From assembly GCA_028281865.1 (NCBI GenBank), contig JANQJB010000123.1, positions 1-64,000 on the forward strand: 64,000 nt of DNA, read 5' to 3'. A program made the translations under genes and the position numbers. A model generated the notes under the pieces. It did not search any database and was not told the origin of the DNA. It saw only the letters and a program-made list of their open reading frames with translations. The first letter of the stretch is position 1. Each line of letters begins with the position of its first letter. Positions 18,287 through 27,526 of the stretch are shown in pieces. The DNA comes from Marinagarivorans sp. (GTDB lineage: Bacteria > Pseudomonadota > Gammaproteobacteria > Pseudomonadales > Cellvibrionaceae).

Positions 18287-19987
18287 TTAGGCCGCTTCAG
18301 AAACGGGATACCCTAACGCAGCAACGCTTTCCTCTGCCAATTCCAACACTGAGTCATCAGCATCGGAGGAGTTATTGACCGAATTTAAGTAATACTCGAC
18401 ACTGATTATCGCATCCGCGAAAGTCTCGAGTAACTCTTGCAACGCTGGCGGTTGGTCCGGTTGCATCAAAACCTCATCAACAAATTTTACGCACGAAGCC
18501 AGTATCGAAGCGGTTCTCTCCTTGCGCAGCATCATCATGCCACCTCGCACGCCGTTGAGCGTCTTGGCGATATTGCGGATGTGCCCAGAATCGAAATCAG
18601 AGTCAGAGTAGGCACTGATCGCCCTTTTAGTCAGTGACAGTCCGGCTTCGGATTCCTGTAATACAATCGACTCCGCTTGAGCCAATTCGCTTTGCGCAAC
18701 AATCTCGCTTTGCATCGACTCGTTTTCTGCATTAAGCGTCTTAGATGGCACGGTATTACGCTCAAGCTCCGCAACCGTACTTTCAAGGTAAATCAACGTT
18801 TTAGCAACTTCACTGAGCTCGTAATCATCCGTCTCGCCGTTATCGTCTTTCCAGCTTCCAACGCGCTCTATTTCAGTGCGCAAGACGCCGCTCGGGCCAG
18901 GCAGCCCAATAACCGCAAGAGTCTCGCAAATCTTGGTGAGTGTATCGACCAAACCGTCAATATCGTCGATTACCTGGTCGCCCTGCTCCGCTAGTTCGAG
19001 CACTTGTTTCGTACTGTTGAGCTCCGTGCGCAAAACCCTAGCAAGCGAGCGCACAGTATTAACACTGGGGCCTTTTAATGAACGGCGCTCCTCGGCAAGT
19101 TCTTTTTCGGTATAGCCTAACGGCTGCAACGCGTAAAACCGCGATAAGGCTTCGATTGCTGGGCTTTTATAACCCGATATTGCGAGTATATAGAGAAGCT
19201 CTTTGATCAAGCCCTTAGGCGGCGCTGCATTGTAGGCGGAAATGCCCACCTTTTGTGTTTGGTGAATAACACGATCAATCCGATTGAGTAACATTTTTCT
19301 CGTTTCAAGCAGCTCCATCTTTTGCCGCTCAATAGTCGCCAGCGCCAAATTAGCCATCCACCAAAGTAGGGTGAGCGGCTTTTGGCTGCCGCCAATACGT
19401 TGCATACGAACAAGCGTGCGCCGCATGATAGCCAAGGACCGCTCACATTGATTGTCGCGCAAAATACCCAGCAGACCCACCTGATACATGTGGCGCAACC
19501 GATTGATCAGCGGCTTAAACTCGCTCTCACTTACGACAATCGGTTCAATCTTCGGCAATTTGGGACGACGCGAGAGATTAGCGCCGAAAAAATAACTTTC
19601 CGGCAACATTGGCTCGCGGCGAAGTTTTCTCAGCTCATTTATATAGGGAATTAGTAAGACGGGGTTTTTATTACTACTGCGTTGGAGATAGTCTATATAG
19701 GTAATTAGTGCGAAGAATGTGCTACTGACAACTTCCAGGCGTTTCTCGCTAGTGCGATCATTTTTGTTGGGCTCTATTTTATTCGTGGCAATTAGGAGCT
19801 CATCGGCAAGAATGCTCGCGCCTTTGAGCTCGAGCAAACGAAATACACCTAATATCTGCTGAACGCTGCGCACACAGGCTCGCAAGCTTTTGACATCCTC
19901 TTGGGCGCCAACAAAAACTTCTAAATCTCTAGCAGCCTTTTCAATGGTGGCAACAAGTTCATCGCGAACCATGCCCAATGACTGCAT
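18287..19987 (-). CDS. Free-standing protein resembling the N-terminal part of ChpA/PilL
   Basis: About 566 residues, resembling only the N-terminal, degenerate Hpt-containing section of the ~2,500-residue pilus chemosensory kinase ChpA: SLRACVRSVQQILGVFRLLELKGASILADELL, LLIPYINELRKLR and ESYFFGANLSRRP fit that family. The kinase, CheW and receiver domains are absent. Downstream helical segments are again Hpt-like (HIRNIAKTLNGVRGGMMMLRKE, around residue 480) but lack a clear phosphorylatable His. A likely role is a scaffold or phosphotransfer decoy; that is inference. ATG 19987 aligns with the ChpA start better than the GTG at 20011, which adds eight residues. The gene leads the nudC/sohB cluster and ends with an ordinary stop after SEAA, with no sign of a frameshift. 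Confidence 0.7.
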   Translation of the reverse strand: MQSLGMVRDELVATIEKAARDLEVFVGAQEDVKSLRACVRSVQQILGVFRLLELKGASILADELLIATNKIEPNKNDRTSEKRLEVVSSTFFALITYIDYLQRSSNKNPVLLIPYINELRKLRREPMLPESYFFGANLSRRPKLPKIEPIVVSESEFKPLINRLRHMYQVGLLGILRDNQCERSLAIMRRTLVRMQRIGGSQKPLTLLWWMANLALATIERQKMELLETRKMLLNRIDRVIHQTQKVGISAYNAAPPKGLIKELLYILAISGYKSPAIEALSRFYALQPLGYTEKELAEERRSLKGPSVNTVRSLARVLRTELNSTKQVLELAEQGDQVIDDIDGLVDTLTKICETLAVIGLPGPSGVLRTEIERVGSWKDDNGETDDYELSEVAKTLIYLESTVAELERNTVPSKTLNAENESMQSEIVAQSELAQAESIVLQESEAGLSLTKRAISAYSDSDFDSGHIRNIAKTLNGVRGGMMMLRKERTASILASCVKFVDEVLMQPDQPPALQELLETFADAIISVEYYLNSVNNSSDADDSVLELAEESVAALGYPVSEAA

Positions 19988-20011
19988 ATTAACTGTTTCC
20001 GCCGTTATCAC

Positions 20012-20817
20012 ACTCTATAATCCCACTGTCTTTTTTATCTATTTACACACAGACCAAAGTATCGGTTTCAGTGTCCGGCTTGTTCATTTTTTCATCACCC
20101 GGCTGTTCAACTTAGAATAGCGTCGTTTAACGTTTGACGCAATTTTGACCGGATTTGGTTTGTTCTGGTGCCAGCTAGAAGCAACGAGTCGGCCATCTTA
20201 AGCAATTGGGCTTAATTTGTCACCGCCAAGTTTAACAGCCAAATCAATATTTTATTGGCTGTCCTCTTCTCGCTAACGAATCGTGCTAATATGCGTTCGC
20301 TCAAAAAGCGGGGACAGTACAACAACACAATGACCACCCAAATTAACGCAATGACTATCTGATTAATGTAAAAACTACCTGATTAATGTAACAACTACCT
20401 GATTAATGTAACAACTACCAGAATTATTTAAGCGTCTACCCCAAATTAGCCGGGCTACACTACCATAATTCTTAATTGCTTGATGAATATAAACATTAAT
20501 CCGACATTTCGATTTCTGATATTTGCGTTTTTTCACAATTTGTTGCCACAACCCGTCATCCATATTTTACCTGCTGACGAAAAAGTCTCTTATTGATGGA
20601 TAAGTGATTGTCAGCAACAACTTAACTCACGCTGCTCTCATTTTGCACTATTATTGTGGAAGATGTGGACAATTTATTTTCATACAATTGGGTTCAGATT
20701 GTTAATACGTCCGCGTATGAGTACAAACTAGCTACGTGAATTAAGCTTTGAGCATAAAAATAAACGATTATCAAAGAGTTTAGACGCCACAATAAACACG
20801 CTTAGGAACGATAAATC
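20012..20817. other. 806-bp intergenic region with short repeats
   Basis: Between the divergent ChpA-like and nhaB genes. It holds an 8-bp inverted repeat, ACAGCCAA/TTGGCTGT (20235-20262, 12-nt loop), three perfect-period 20-bp direct repeats (20361-20420, listed separately), and ATACG/CGTAT at 20705-20718. No RNA gene or coding frame is recognised. Confidence 0.45.
20361..20420. repeat. Three direct 20-bp repeats
   Basis: The unit GATTAATGTAACAACTACCT occurs three times with an exact 20-bp period: the first copy has one change (A for C), and the last ends in A. Period 20 is close to two helical turns, so a protein could bind all units on the same DNA face, but a plain slippage repeat is as likely. 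Confidence 0.9.
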
Positions 20818-22323
20818 ATGGCAAATATGTCTGTAGCTGCAGCCTTTTGGCACAATTTTCTCGGTCATTCCGCAAATTGGTATAAAAAAGCGATTATTGC
20901 TTTTCTCATTATTAACCCGATCATCTTTATGATCGACCCGTTCACTGCGGGCTGGGTCCTTGTCCTGGAGTTTATATTTACGTTGGCGATGGCGCTTAAA
21001 TGCTATCCATTGCAACCCGGCGGCTTGCTTGCTCTCGAAGCAATCATTATCGGAATGGCGAAGCCAAAAGATGTTTACTACGAGGTCGTTAACAACTTCC
21101 CCGTTATTTTATTACTGATGTTTATGGTCGCCGGCATCTATTTTATGAAAGACTTGCTACTTTTTGTCTTTACCAAAATCCTCCTGGGCATACGCTCAAA
21201 GATGCTGCTATCACTACTTTTTTCGGTTGTAGCGGCGGTGTTATCAGCTTTTCTTGACGCTTTAACAGTTACCGCCGTTTTAATTAGCGTTGCAGTCGGA
21301 TTTTATTCGGTTTATCACCGAGTCGCCTCTGGTAACCATCATGGACATCATGACCACGACCATTCAAACGACGGCACAATTCACGATTTACACCGCCAAG
21401 AACTCGACAATTTCCGTGCTTTTTTGCGTAGTTTAATTATGCACGGTGCAGTGGGGACCGCTTTAGGAGGCGTTTGCACTTTAGTTGGCGAGCCACAAAA
21501 CCTGTTAATTGCGGAAAAAGCCGGCTGGGATTTTATGACTTTTGTCAAAGTGATGGCACCCGTGTCTTTCCCCGCAGCTATCGCCGGGTTTATTACCTGT
21601 GCCTTATTAGAGAAAGTAAAAATTTGTGGTTATGGGGCCACCCTTCCCGACAATGTGCGCCAGATACTCGTAGAATTCGATAAAGAGGAATCCAAAAAAC
21701 GCAATGCCAGGGACGTCGCCAAACTAATCGCACAAGGTTTGGTCGCCGGCGTTTTAGTTATCGGCCTTGCATTGCATTTGGCTGAAGTAGGGTTAATTGG
21801 TTTAATGGTCATCATTTTACTCACAGCAATGACCGGTATTACCGAAGAGCATCAAATAGGCCACGCCTTTGAAGAAGCTCTTCCCTTCACAGCACTTCTA
21901 GTCGTATTCCTCTCTGTCGTCGCCGTTATCGAAAAACAACATTTGTTCAGTCCTATCACCGAATCACTACTTACCCTCGACGAATCGGTTCAAGGGGTTA
22001 TGTACTTTATTGCTAACGGCGTTTTGTCGATGATCAGTGACAATGTATTCGTGGCAACGGTCTATATAAAAGAAGTTAAAGCCGCGCTGGATGCCGGCGA
22101 AATATCGCGGGCGCATTTCGATGTGTTGGCAGTTGCAATTAATACCGGCACCAATCTTCCCAGCGTCGCCACCCCCAACGGCCAAGCCGCATTTTTATTT
22201 TTGTTAACTTCAGCTCTTGCGCCGCTAATACGATTATCTTATGGTCGTATGGTGCTTATGGCATTGCCTTACACAGTGGTATTAACCATTGTTGGGGTTT
22301 TGGCCGTTATATTTTTGCTTTAA
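20818..22323 (+). CDS. nhaB: Na+/H+ antiporter NhaB
   Basis: A 501-residue, roughly 12-span inner-membrane antiporter that expels Na+ using the proton gradient. Family-typical stretches: [14 protein letters not shown] near the start, FNPIIF-like segment [12 protein letters not shown], the Asp-rich [41 protein letters not shown], and the C-terminal [22 protein letters not shown] His/Asp-rich cytoplasmic loop ([12 protein letters not shown], residues 179-190) is unusual and could bind metal or sense pH. AGGAAC precedes ATG 20818 by a good distance. Monocistronic; fits a marine, sodium-rich habitat. Confidence 0.96.
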   Translation: MANMSVAAAFWHNFLGHSANWYKKAIIAFLIINPIIFMIDPFTAGWVLVLEFIFTLAMALKCYPLQPGGLLALEAIIIGMAKPKDVYYEVVNNFPVILLLMFMVAGIYFMKDLLLFVFTKILLGIRSKMLLSLLFSVVAAVLSAFLDALTVTAVLISVAVGFYSVYHRVASGNHHGHHDHDHSNDGTIHDLHRQELDNFRAFLRSLIMHGAVGTALGGVCTLVGEPQNLLIAEKAGWDFMTFVKVMAPVSFPAAIAGFITCALLEKVKICGYGATLPDNVRQILVEFDKEESKKRNARDVAKLIAQGLVAGVLVIGLALHLAEVGLIGLMVIILLTAMTGITEEHQIGHAFEEALPFTALLVVFLSVVAVIEKQHLFSPITESLLTLDESVQGVMYFIANGVLSMISDNVFVATVYIKEVKAALDAGEISRAHFDVLAVAINTGTNLPSVATPNGQAAFLFLLTSALAPLIRLSYGRMVLMALPYTVVLTIVGVLAVIFLL

Positions 22324-22411
22324 TTTGGAACTGCATCACAACTAATCAAGATGAATTACGGCGCACTTCGCCCTTTCCTCCTAATAAAGCATGCGGAATA
22401 GGTATTTTTGC

Positions 22412-22470
22412 GTCGGCAGCGCACGTTCGATAAGTCTAATCTCAATTGGCAATGCGCCGCCGACCTTTTA
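22412..22470 (+). terminator. Probable terminator of nhaB
   Basis: Arms GTCGGCAGCGCA (22412-22423) and TGCGCCGCCGAC (22453-22464) match at 11 of 12 positions around a 29-nt loop, followed by CTTTTAAA. The loop is long for an intrinsic terminator, so confidence is modest. Confidence 0.4.
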
Positions 22471-22602
22471 AATGGCCGTCAAATCTAGTTTTAGGTAATA
22501 GATAAACTCTGTAAAAAAGAACTTATTTGCAGATCCGCAGCACACTGTTTTGTTAAAAACGAATACTTTAATTCATTAACGGCAATTGTCTACGGAGTTC
22601 GC

Positions 22603-23946
22603 ATGCATAGTTGCGTCGGTAAAGAGCCTTTATTTGCGCTGGCAAAATCATTTCTGTCAAGCGCGCTAATACTCGCATTATTCGCCTGTGGTGGTGGAGA
22701 AGAAAATAAAACAGGTTCCTCAAGCTCTAGCAGCTCTTCAACCTCTTCATCTACAAGCAGTTCGTCAAGTTCAAGCTCATCCAGTAGCAGCTCATCTTCA
22801 TCAAGCTCTAGTAGCTCTAGTAGCTCTTCGAGCTCGAGCGGCGATTCCGTCGTTGTACTTTACGCTGTTAATGCAGGCGGGAAAAAATTAACTGCGCCAG
22901 ACGGAACCAGTTATACAGGCGACCATTATTTTCGCGGCGGAAATATGGGAGGGACAGGTGATTTTATCCAAAACACTCAGCTGCAAGACCTCTACAAAAC
23001 TGAGCGTTGGGGCCAATTTACTTACAATTTCCCTGTAAAACCAGGAAGCTACGATTTGACACTTCACTTTGCGGAAACTTGGTTTGGCCCGCAACAAAGT
23101 GGCAACCGTGTATTTAGCGTTCACGCAGAGGGCGAGCAGGTAATCAGTGATTTTGATCCACTGGTAGAGGTTGGCCACGATGCTGCGTATAGCGTCGACG
23201 CCGATGACATTCAAGTTAGCGATGGCGGCCTCACACTCGAATTTATCCCGACTAAAGACCAAGCTAGTTTGCGAGCGATAGTGGTTCGCGGCCCAGAGGG
23301 AAATACACTGCCGCAAAACCCTGAGGACTTAGGCACGATCGGCGACGGACCTGTACCGAGCGACTGCAACGGCAACGCAACAGTGGGCGGTAATGATTTT
23401 GTCCTTTTTGATGGCGGCGACCTTCCCGACGTGCTTGGACACACAATCGAACTACATCAAGGCTGGGTGCTCGGGGAAGTCTGGGATATCCGCGAAGACC
23501 CGAACCAAAGCTCAAAAATTGAGGTAGCCAATTCTACCGGCGGAGAGGCAATCGTATTTACTGCGCCGCAACAATTTAAAGGTTTTAAAATAAATCCTCC
23601 TTTATTTTTTGGCGAACCACGTTATTTTAATCTCACGGGTATGGACCTCTATGTCGAAGTCAATAATGGCTCGCCAGAATTTGGTGTTCGCGTTATCAAA
23701 GCAGACGAGATAAATGAAGGCGATGGCGGCTCGAGCCAAACCACTTGGTTACGCGACAACGGCAACCAAAATTTAAAAGCAACGCCTGGCTGCTCGCTTC
23801 TTCAGCTTACGATGCCAACTAATTCGAATAATAACTTTAGCGAGGAAGCTCGGAAATTTATTTTTGAAGTCAAAAACGGTTGGAACGGCGGACACCAGCT
23901 TAGAATCCGCCGCATAGTAATTAAGGGTTTTAGTTACGCGGATTAA
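22603..23946 (+). CDS. Poly-serine lipoprotein with a malectin-like domain
   Basis: A 447-residue secreted lipoprotein. The signal peptide ends in a lipobox at LALFACGGG (Cys29). Residues about 37-80 are a poly-Ser linker. Residues 82-230 form a malectin-like domain (VVLYAVNAGGKKL..., DLYKTERWGQFTYNFPVKPGSYDLTLHFAETWF, GNRVFSVHAEG), a fold that binds di- or oligosaccharides. Residues 245-447 form a second beta-rich domain (LHQGWVLGEVWDIRED..., QLRIRRIVIKGF) that I do not recognise but that resembles carbohydrate-binding modules. Poly-Ser linkers between such domains are typical of Cellvibrionaceae. No catalytic domain, so probably a surface binding protein. The ribosome site is CGGAGT. Monocistronic. 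Confidence 0.85.
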   Translation: MHSCVGKEPLFALAKSFLSSALILALFACGGGEENKTGSSSSSSSSTSSSTSSSSSSSSSSSSSSSSSSSSSSSSSSSSGDSVVVLYAVNAGGKKLTAPDGTSYTGDHYFRGGNMGGTGDFIQNTQLQDLYKTERWGQFTYNFPVKPGSYDLTLHFAETWFGPQQSGNRVFSVHAEGEQVISDFDPLVEVGHDAAYSVDADDIQVSDGGLTLEFIPTKDQASLRAIVVRGPEGNTLPQNPEDLGTIGDGPVPSDCNGNATVGGNDFVLFDGGDLPDVLGHTIELHQGWVLGEVWDIREDPNQSSKIEVANSTGGEAIVFTAPQQFKGFKINPPLFFGEPRYFNLTGMDLYVEVNNGSPEFGVRVIKADEINEGDGGSSQTTWLRDNGNQNLKATPGCSLLQLTMPTNSNNNFSEEARKFIFEVKNGWNGGHQLRIRRIVIKGFSYAD

Positions 23947-24311
23947 GACACTATTGCTGACCAGAAACGCATAAGTTTTAAATTCGATAACCTTTAAGGC
24001 ATCCAGTTCTGGATTAAAAAACCGTCAATTCAAGTGCGAATTGACGGGGCTACAAAGGGTTAGGTTAGCGAATATCTGGGAATAAGCCACTCAGAGCCAT
24101 CTGATTCCTCCATCCTTAGCCCTTAGTCTTGTTATCCCTGAACTTGGCCACACTAACAATACCTATCAACCTCAACAGTACCTATTAACGTCCTTTTAAT
24201 TATTCCGTCAATTAACCAGATGGCTATGAGTGAGCAGATTCACTGTAGCACTCAGCTAGGGCCTACTCTTTAGATTTATTGCGCGAAAAGTTTAGAAAAA
24301 TTGCGCAATAT
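23947..24311. other. 365-bp intergenic region with an inverted repeat and a terminator
   Basis: Between convergent genes. It holds the minus-strand terminator at 24014-24050 and a distant 16-bp inverted repeat: CACTCAGAGCCATCTG (24088-24103) against CAGATGGCTATGAGTG (24217-24232), one mismatch. No coding frame is seen. Confidence 0.5.
24014..24050 (-). terminator. Rho-independent terminator of the AraC cluster
   Basis: A perfect 10-bp stem, CCGTCAATTC/GAATTGACGG, with a 6-nt loop. On the minus strand it is followed by TTTTTT, so it ends transcripts arriving from the AraC genes at 24312. On the plus strand no T-run follows, so it does not obviously serve the lipoprotein gene. Confidence 0.8.
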
Positions 24312-25259
24312 TTAGCGGCTTTTTCGCCTAAATACGCTCGGCGTGCAACCAACTAAACGTTTAAATGCTGACGAAAAGTTGCTTGCGCTGGCAAAGCCAG
24401 TATCTAAAGCAATTTTTAAAATAGGTTCGTCAGTTTTGGCTAGAAGATATTTCGCCTTATTAATACGTTTATTCGCGATATATTGATGGGGAGTGCTTCC
24501 GGTCGCTAGCTTGAACATTCGGATAAAGTGATAAGCACTGATATGGGCGATAGCGGCCATATCCTCAATGCCGATACTGTTATCAAGATTGGATTCAATA
24601 AAATCGATTACGCGTGAGAGTGTCTGACCATTTAATCCCTTGTTAATTATTATTTTTTTCGCATAGGTGCAATAGTTTTGCAACAAATAGGCACCTAGAG
24701 CCTGCGTAAGACTCTCCGCAAATATACGGTTAATATTGTTCTCACGATTTATATCTTTAGACAACTGATGGCCAACGTGCATGACGAACTCATCATATGT
24801 ACCCGAGGATGCGATCAATTCTATGCTATGTGTATCTATATCCATGGCCTGTTCAGCCAAGACTTTTAATATATTGTGGGGTAAAAAAATCGCGCCGCAA
24901 AGTAAATTCTTGTCGGAGTCCGCCCGCCAGTTCCAATACATCGTTTGGTTTTGCGGAGTAATAAATAAATCGCCGAAGCTCGCTTTATCATGAAAAACTC
25001 GCTGGCCATCTATCTTACGCTCCCCATGCAGAGGGACCTCATTTTCACGAGTGAACGCACCAAAAAAAGATAGGACATGATCTTTAACTGCTGGGACTGG
25101 ACTGGGGTCAAGCAACTCGGGTAAGAAAGTGTACATTTCAACCGATGCACTATTCCACATGCGATTGTCGACCCGCTTAAATACTTTTCCGGGAACGAAA
25201 TTCCAAAAATCTTCAGAGTTGACAGAGCTACTCGAATCAAACTTGTCGACCACTGACAT
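24312..25259 (-). CDS. AraC-family transcriptional regulator, paralog 1
   Basis: A 315-residue regulator. The N-terminal ~200 residues are a sensor region shared by the three neighbours (NFVPGKVF..., FFGAFTRENEVPLHGERKIDGQRVFH) and not recognised further. The C-terminal ~100 residues are a standard AraC/XylS double helix-turn-helix: RVIDFIESNLDNSIGIEDMAAIAHISAYHFIRMFKLATG and ILKIALDTGFASASNFSSAFKRLVG. I place the start at ATG 25259 (MSVVDKFD), matching paralog 2; a longer frame reaches back to 25301 into paralog 2. The ATG is only 1 nt after the paralog 2 stop, so the two are probably co-translated. Last gene before the terminator at 24014. Confidence 0.88.
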   Translation of the reverse strand: MSVVDKFDSSSSVNSEDFWNFVPGKVFKRVDNRMWNSASVEMYTFLPELLDPSPVPAVKDHVLSFFGAFTRENEVPLHGERKIDGQRVFHDKASFGDLFITPQNQTMYWNWRADSDKNLLCGAIFLPHNILKVLAEQAMDIDTHSIELIASSGTYDEFVMHVGHQLSKDINRENNINRIFAESLTQALGAYLLQNYCTYAKKIIINKGLNGQTLSRVIDFIESNLDNSIGIEDMAAIAHISAYHFIRMFKLATGSTPHQYIANKRINKAKYLLAKTDEPILKIALDTGFASASNFSSAFKRLVGCTPSVFRRKSR

Positions 25260-25260
25260 T

Positions 25261-26217
25261 CTATTGGCTCTGCCGCCTATATACACTTGGCGCGCAGCCA
25301 ACTATACGTTTAAACGCTGAAGAAAAGTTGCTTGCGCTGGCAAAGCCAGTATCCAAAGCAATCTTCAATATAGGCTCATCGGTTTTCGCCAAGAAATATT
25401 TCGCCTTATTGATACGTTTATTGGCAATATATTGATGGGGTGTGCTTCCCGTCGCTAGCTTGAACATGCGAATAAAGTGATAAGCACTAATATGAGCGAC
25501 AGCAGCCATATCCTCAATGCCGATATTATTATCAAGATTGGATTCGATAAAATCGATTACTCTGGCAAGCCTAGATCTGTCCAAACCTTTCCCAATTTCC
25601 AGTTTTTTGGCGTAGGTACAATAGTTTTGCAATATATAAGCGCCCAGGGCTTGGGTAAGGCTCTCCGCAAACACGCGATTAATGTTGTTTTCTCGGTTTA
25701 TATCTTTCGATAACTGCTTACCCACGTGCATGATGAATTCATCATACCTGCCAGAAGTGGCAATTAATTCAACGCTATTTGAGTCTATATCCATAGCCGC
25801 CTCAGCCACATTTTCCAAGATGTTATGCGGCAAATAAATCACACCACAAACCAAATTCTCATCAGTATCGGCCCGCCACCTCCAATCTCCGGGCTGGTAT
25901 CGCGGGCATACCGTCACCTCCCCAAATACTGCATTACCATGAAAGATTCGTTGGCCATCTATTTTATATTCGCCATGCACAGGCACGGAGTTTTCGATAG
26001 TAAAAGCACCAAAAAAAGCAAGCGTGTGATCGTTTATCGATGGCACAGGCTCTGCGTCAAGCAATACTGGCGAAAAAGAGTACATTTCAACTGAAGCGCT
26101 ATTCCAATTGCGATTATCAACCCGATTAAACACTTCTCCAGGAACGAAATTACAAAAGTCTTCCGAGTTGACTAATTTACTTGAATCAAACTTATCCACC
26201 ACTGACACTGCCGCCAT
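25261..26217 (-). CDS. AraC-family transcriptional regulator, paralog 2
   Basis: A 318-residue paralog of the genes on either side, starting MAAVSVVDKFDSS. Its sensor half keeps the same landmarks (VPVHGEYKIDGQRIFH, DTDENLVCGVIYLPHNILENVAE) and the DNA-binding half is intact to SVYRRQSQ. It is the central of three head-to-tail copies, pointing to tandem duplication. No clear ribosome site precedes ATG 26217. Ligand and target unknown; the nearest carbohydrate-related gene is the malectin lipoprotein at 22603, on the opposite strand. Confidence 0.88.
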   Translation of the reverse strand: MAAVSVVDKFDSSKLVNSEDFCNFVPGEVFNRVDNRNWNSASVEMYSFSPVLLDAEPVPSINDHTLAFFGAFTIENSVPVHGEYKIDGQRIFHGNAVFGEVTVCPRYQPGDWRWRADTDENLVCGVIYLPHNILENVAEAAMDIDSNSVELIATSGRYDEFIMHVGKQLSKDINRENNINRVFAESLTQALGAYILQNYCTYAKKLEIGKGLDRSRLARVIDFIESNLDNNIGIEDMAAVAHISAYHFIRMFKLATGSTPHQYIANKRINKAKYFLAKTDEPILKIALDTGFASASNFSSAFKRIVGCAPSVYRRQSQ

Positions 26218-26388
26218 TTAAATCATTATTCTGATGGGATAACCTAACTTTATCAAATATAGAGCAAGCTAGAGGGAAGCCGATTTATTATTTGATAGCG
26301 AGCTTAACACTCTTTCAGCGACTGTATCCATAGCACCTACACACTGCGTTTCAGTGGGATGCAGAAAAAGTGTAAAAATACAAAATAA

Positions 26389-27349
26389 TTATCTGCTTTG
26401 TCGCCTAAATACGCTAGGCGCGCAACCAACTAAACGTTTAAACGCTGACGAAAAGTTACTCGCACTCGCAAACCCAGTATCCAATGCAATTTTTAAAATA
26501 GGTTCATCTGTTTTGGCCAACAGATATTTGGCCTAATCAATACGCTTATTCACAACATATTGATGCGGTGTTTTTCCCGTAGCGAGTTTGAACATTCGGA
26601 TAAAGTGATAAGGGCTTACATGAGCAACAGAGGCCAAATCCTCAATACCGATACTGTTATCAAGATTGGATTCGATAAAATCGATTACGCGTGAGAGTGT
26701 ATGGCCATTTATACCTTTATCAATTATGAGTTTTTTTGCGTAGGTACAATAGTTTTGCAAAACGTAAGCGCCCAAAGCTTGTGTGAGGCTCTCTGCAAAT
26801 ATACGGTTAATGTCATTTTCACGGTTTATATCTTTGGATAATTGCTGGCCGACAAACATCATAAACTCATCAGAATATTTGCCCGCAGTAGTGATCAGTT
26901 CTATGCTGTTTGAGTCTATATCCATAGCCTGTTCAGCTACGTTTTCTAATATACTATGAGATAAAAAAATCACGCCACAAACCAAATTCTTATTCGTATC
27001 CGCGCGCCAATTCCAATATGCGCTCTGGTATCTTGGACATACTGTTAAATAACCATATGATGTGTTCCCATGAAAAACCCGTTGACCACTCGCCTTAAAT
27101 TCTCCATGCAGGGCAACCGAGCCCTCGCCAGTGAAGGCGCCAAAAAATGCGAAAGTGTGATCACTGACCGATGGCACAGGCTTTGGGTCAAGTAGCACTG
27201 GCGAAAACGAATACATTTCGACTGAAGCGCTATTCCAGCTGCGGTAGTCAAACCGGTTAAACACTTCTCCCGGAACGAAATTCCAAAAATCTTCCGAGTC
27301 GACAGTTTCACTCGAATCAAGTTTATCTGCCACTGACCACTTCCTCCAT
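26389..27349 (-). pseudogene. AraC-family paralog 3, decaying copy
   Basis: Same family and order as paralogs 1 and 2, but with two lesions. First, the ATG homologous to the paralog 2 start lies at 27349-27347, but one extra G (in GTGGTC, around 27335-27340) throws the next codons out of frame; translation could only restart at GTG 27333. Second, the codon AAG in NKRINKAKY of the paralogs is TAG here (26535-26533), cutting the protein inside the second helix-turn-helix. After the stop, the remaining 47 codons still read AKYLLAKTDEPILKIALDTG to the natural end (TAA, 26391-26389), so decay is recent. A truncated 266-aa product starting at GTG 27333 would lack half of the DNA-binding domain. Confidence 0.85.
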
Positions 27350-27526
27350 TTATAGCATTATACCGATCAACTTGTATGTTGCTGGATAGCGAGCTTAGCA
27401 TTTTTTAAGCAGTATTTTCCAGAAATTCTAGTCACGTCACCCCACCCTTTGTGGGGATAAAATTATAAAAATATTGCGCAAATCACGTTATTGGTTATTT
27501 ACAAGTAACCAGATAAGGCAATCATA

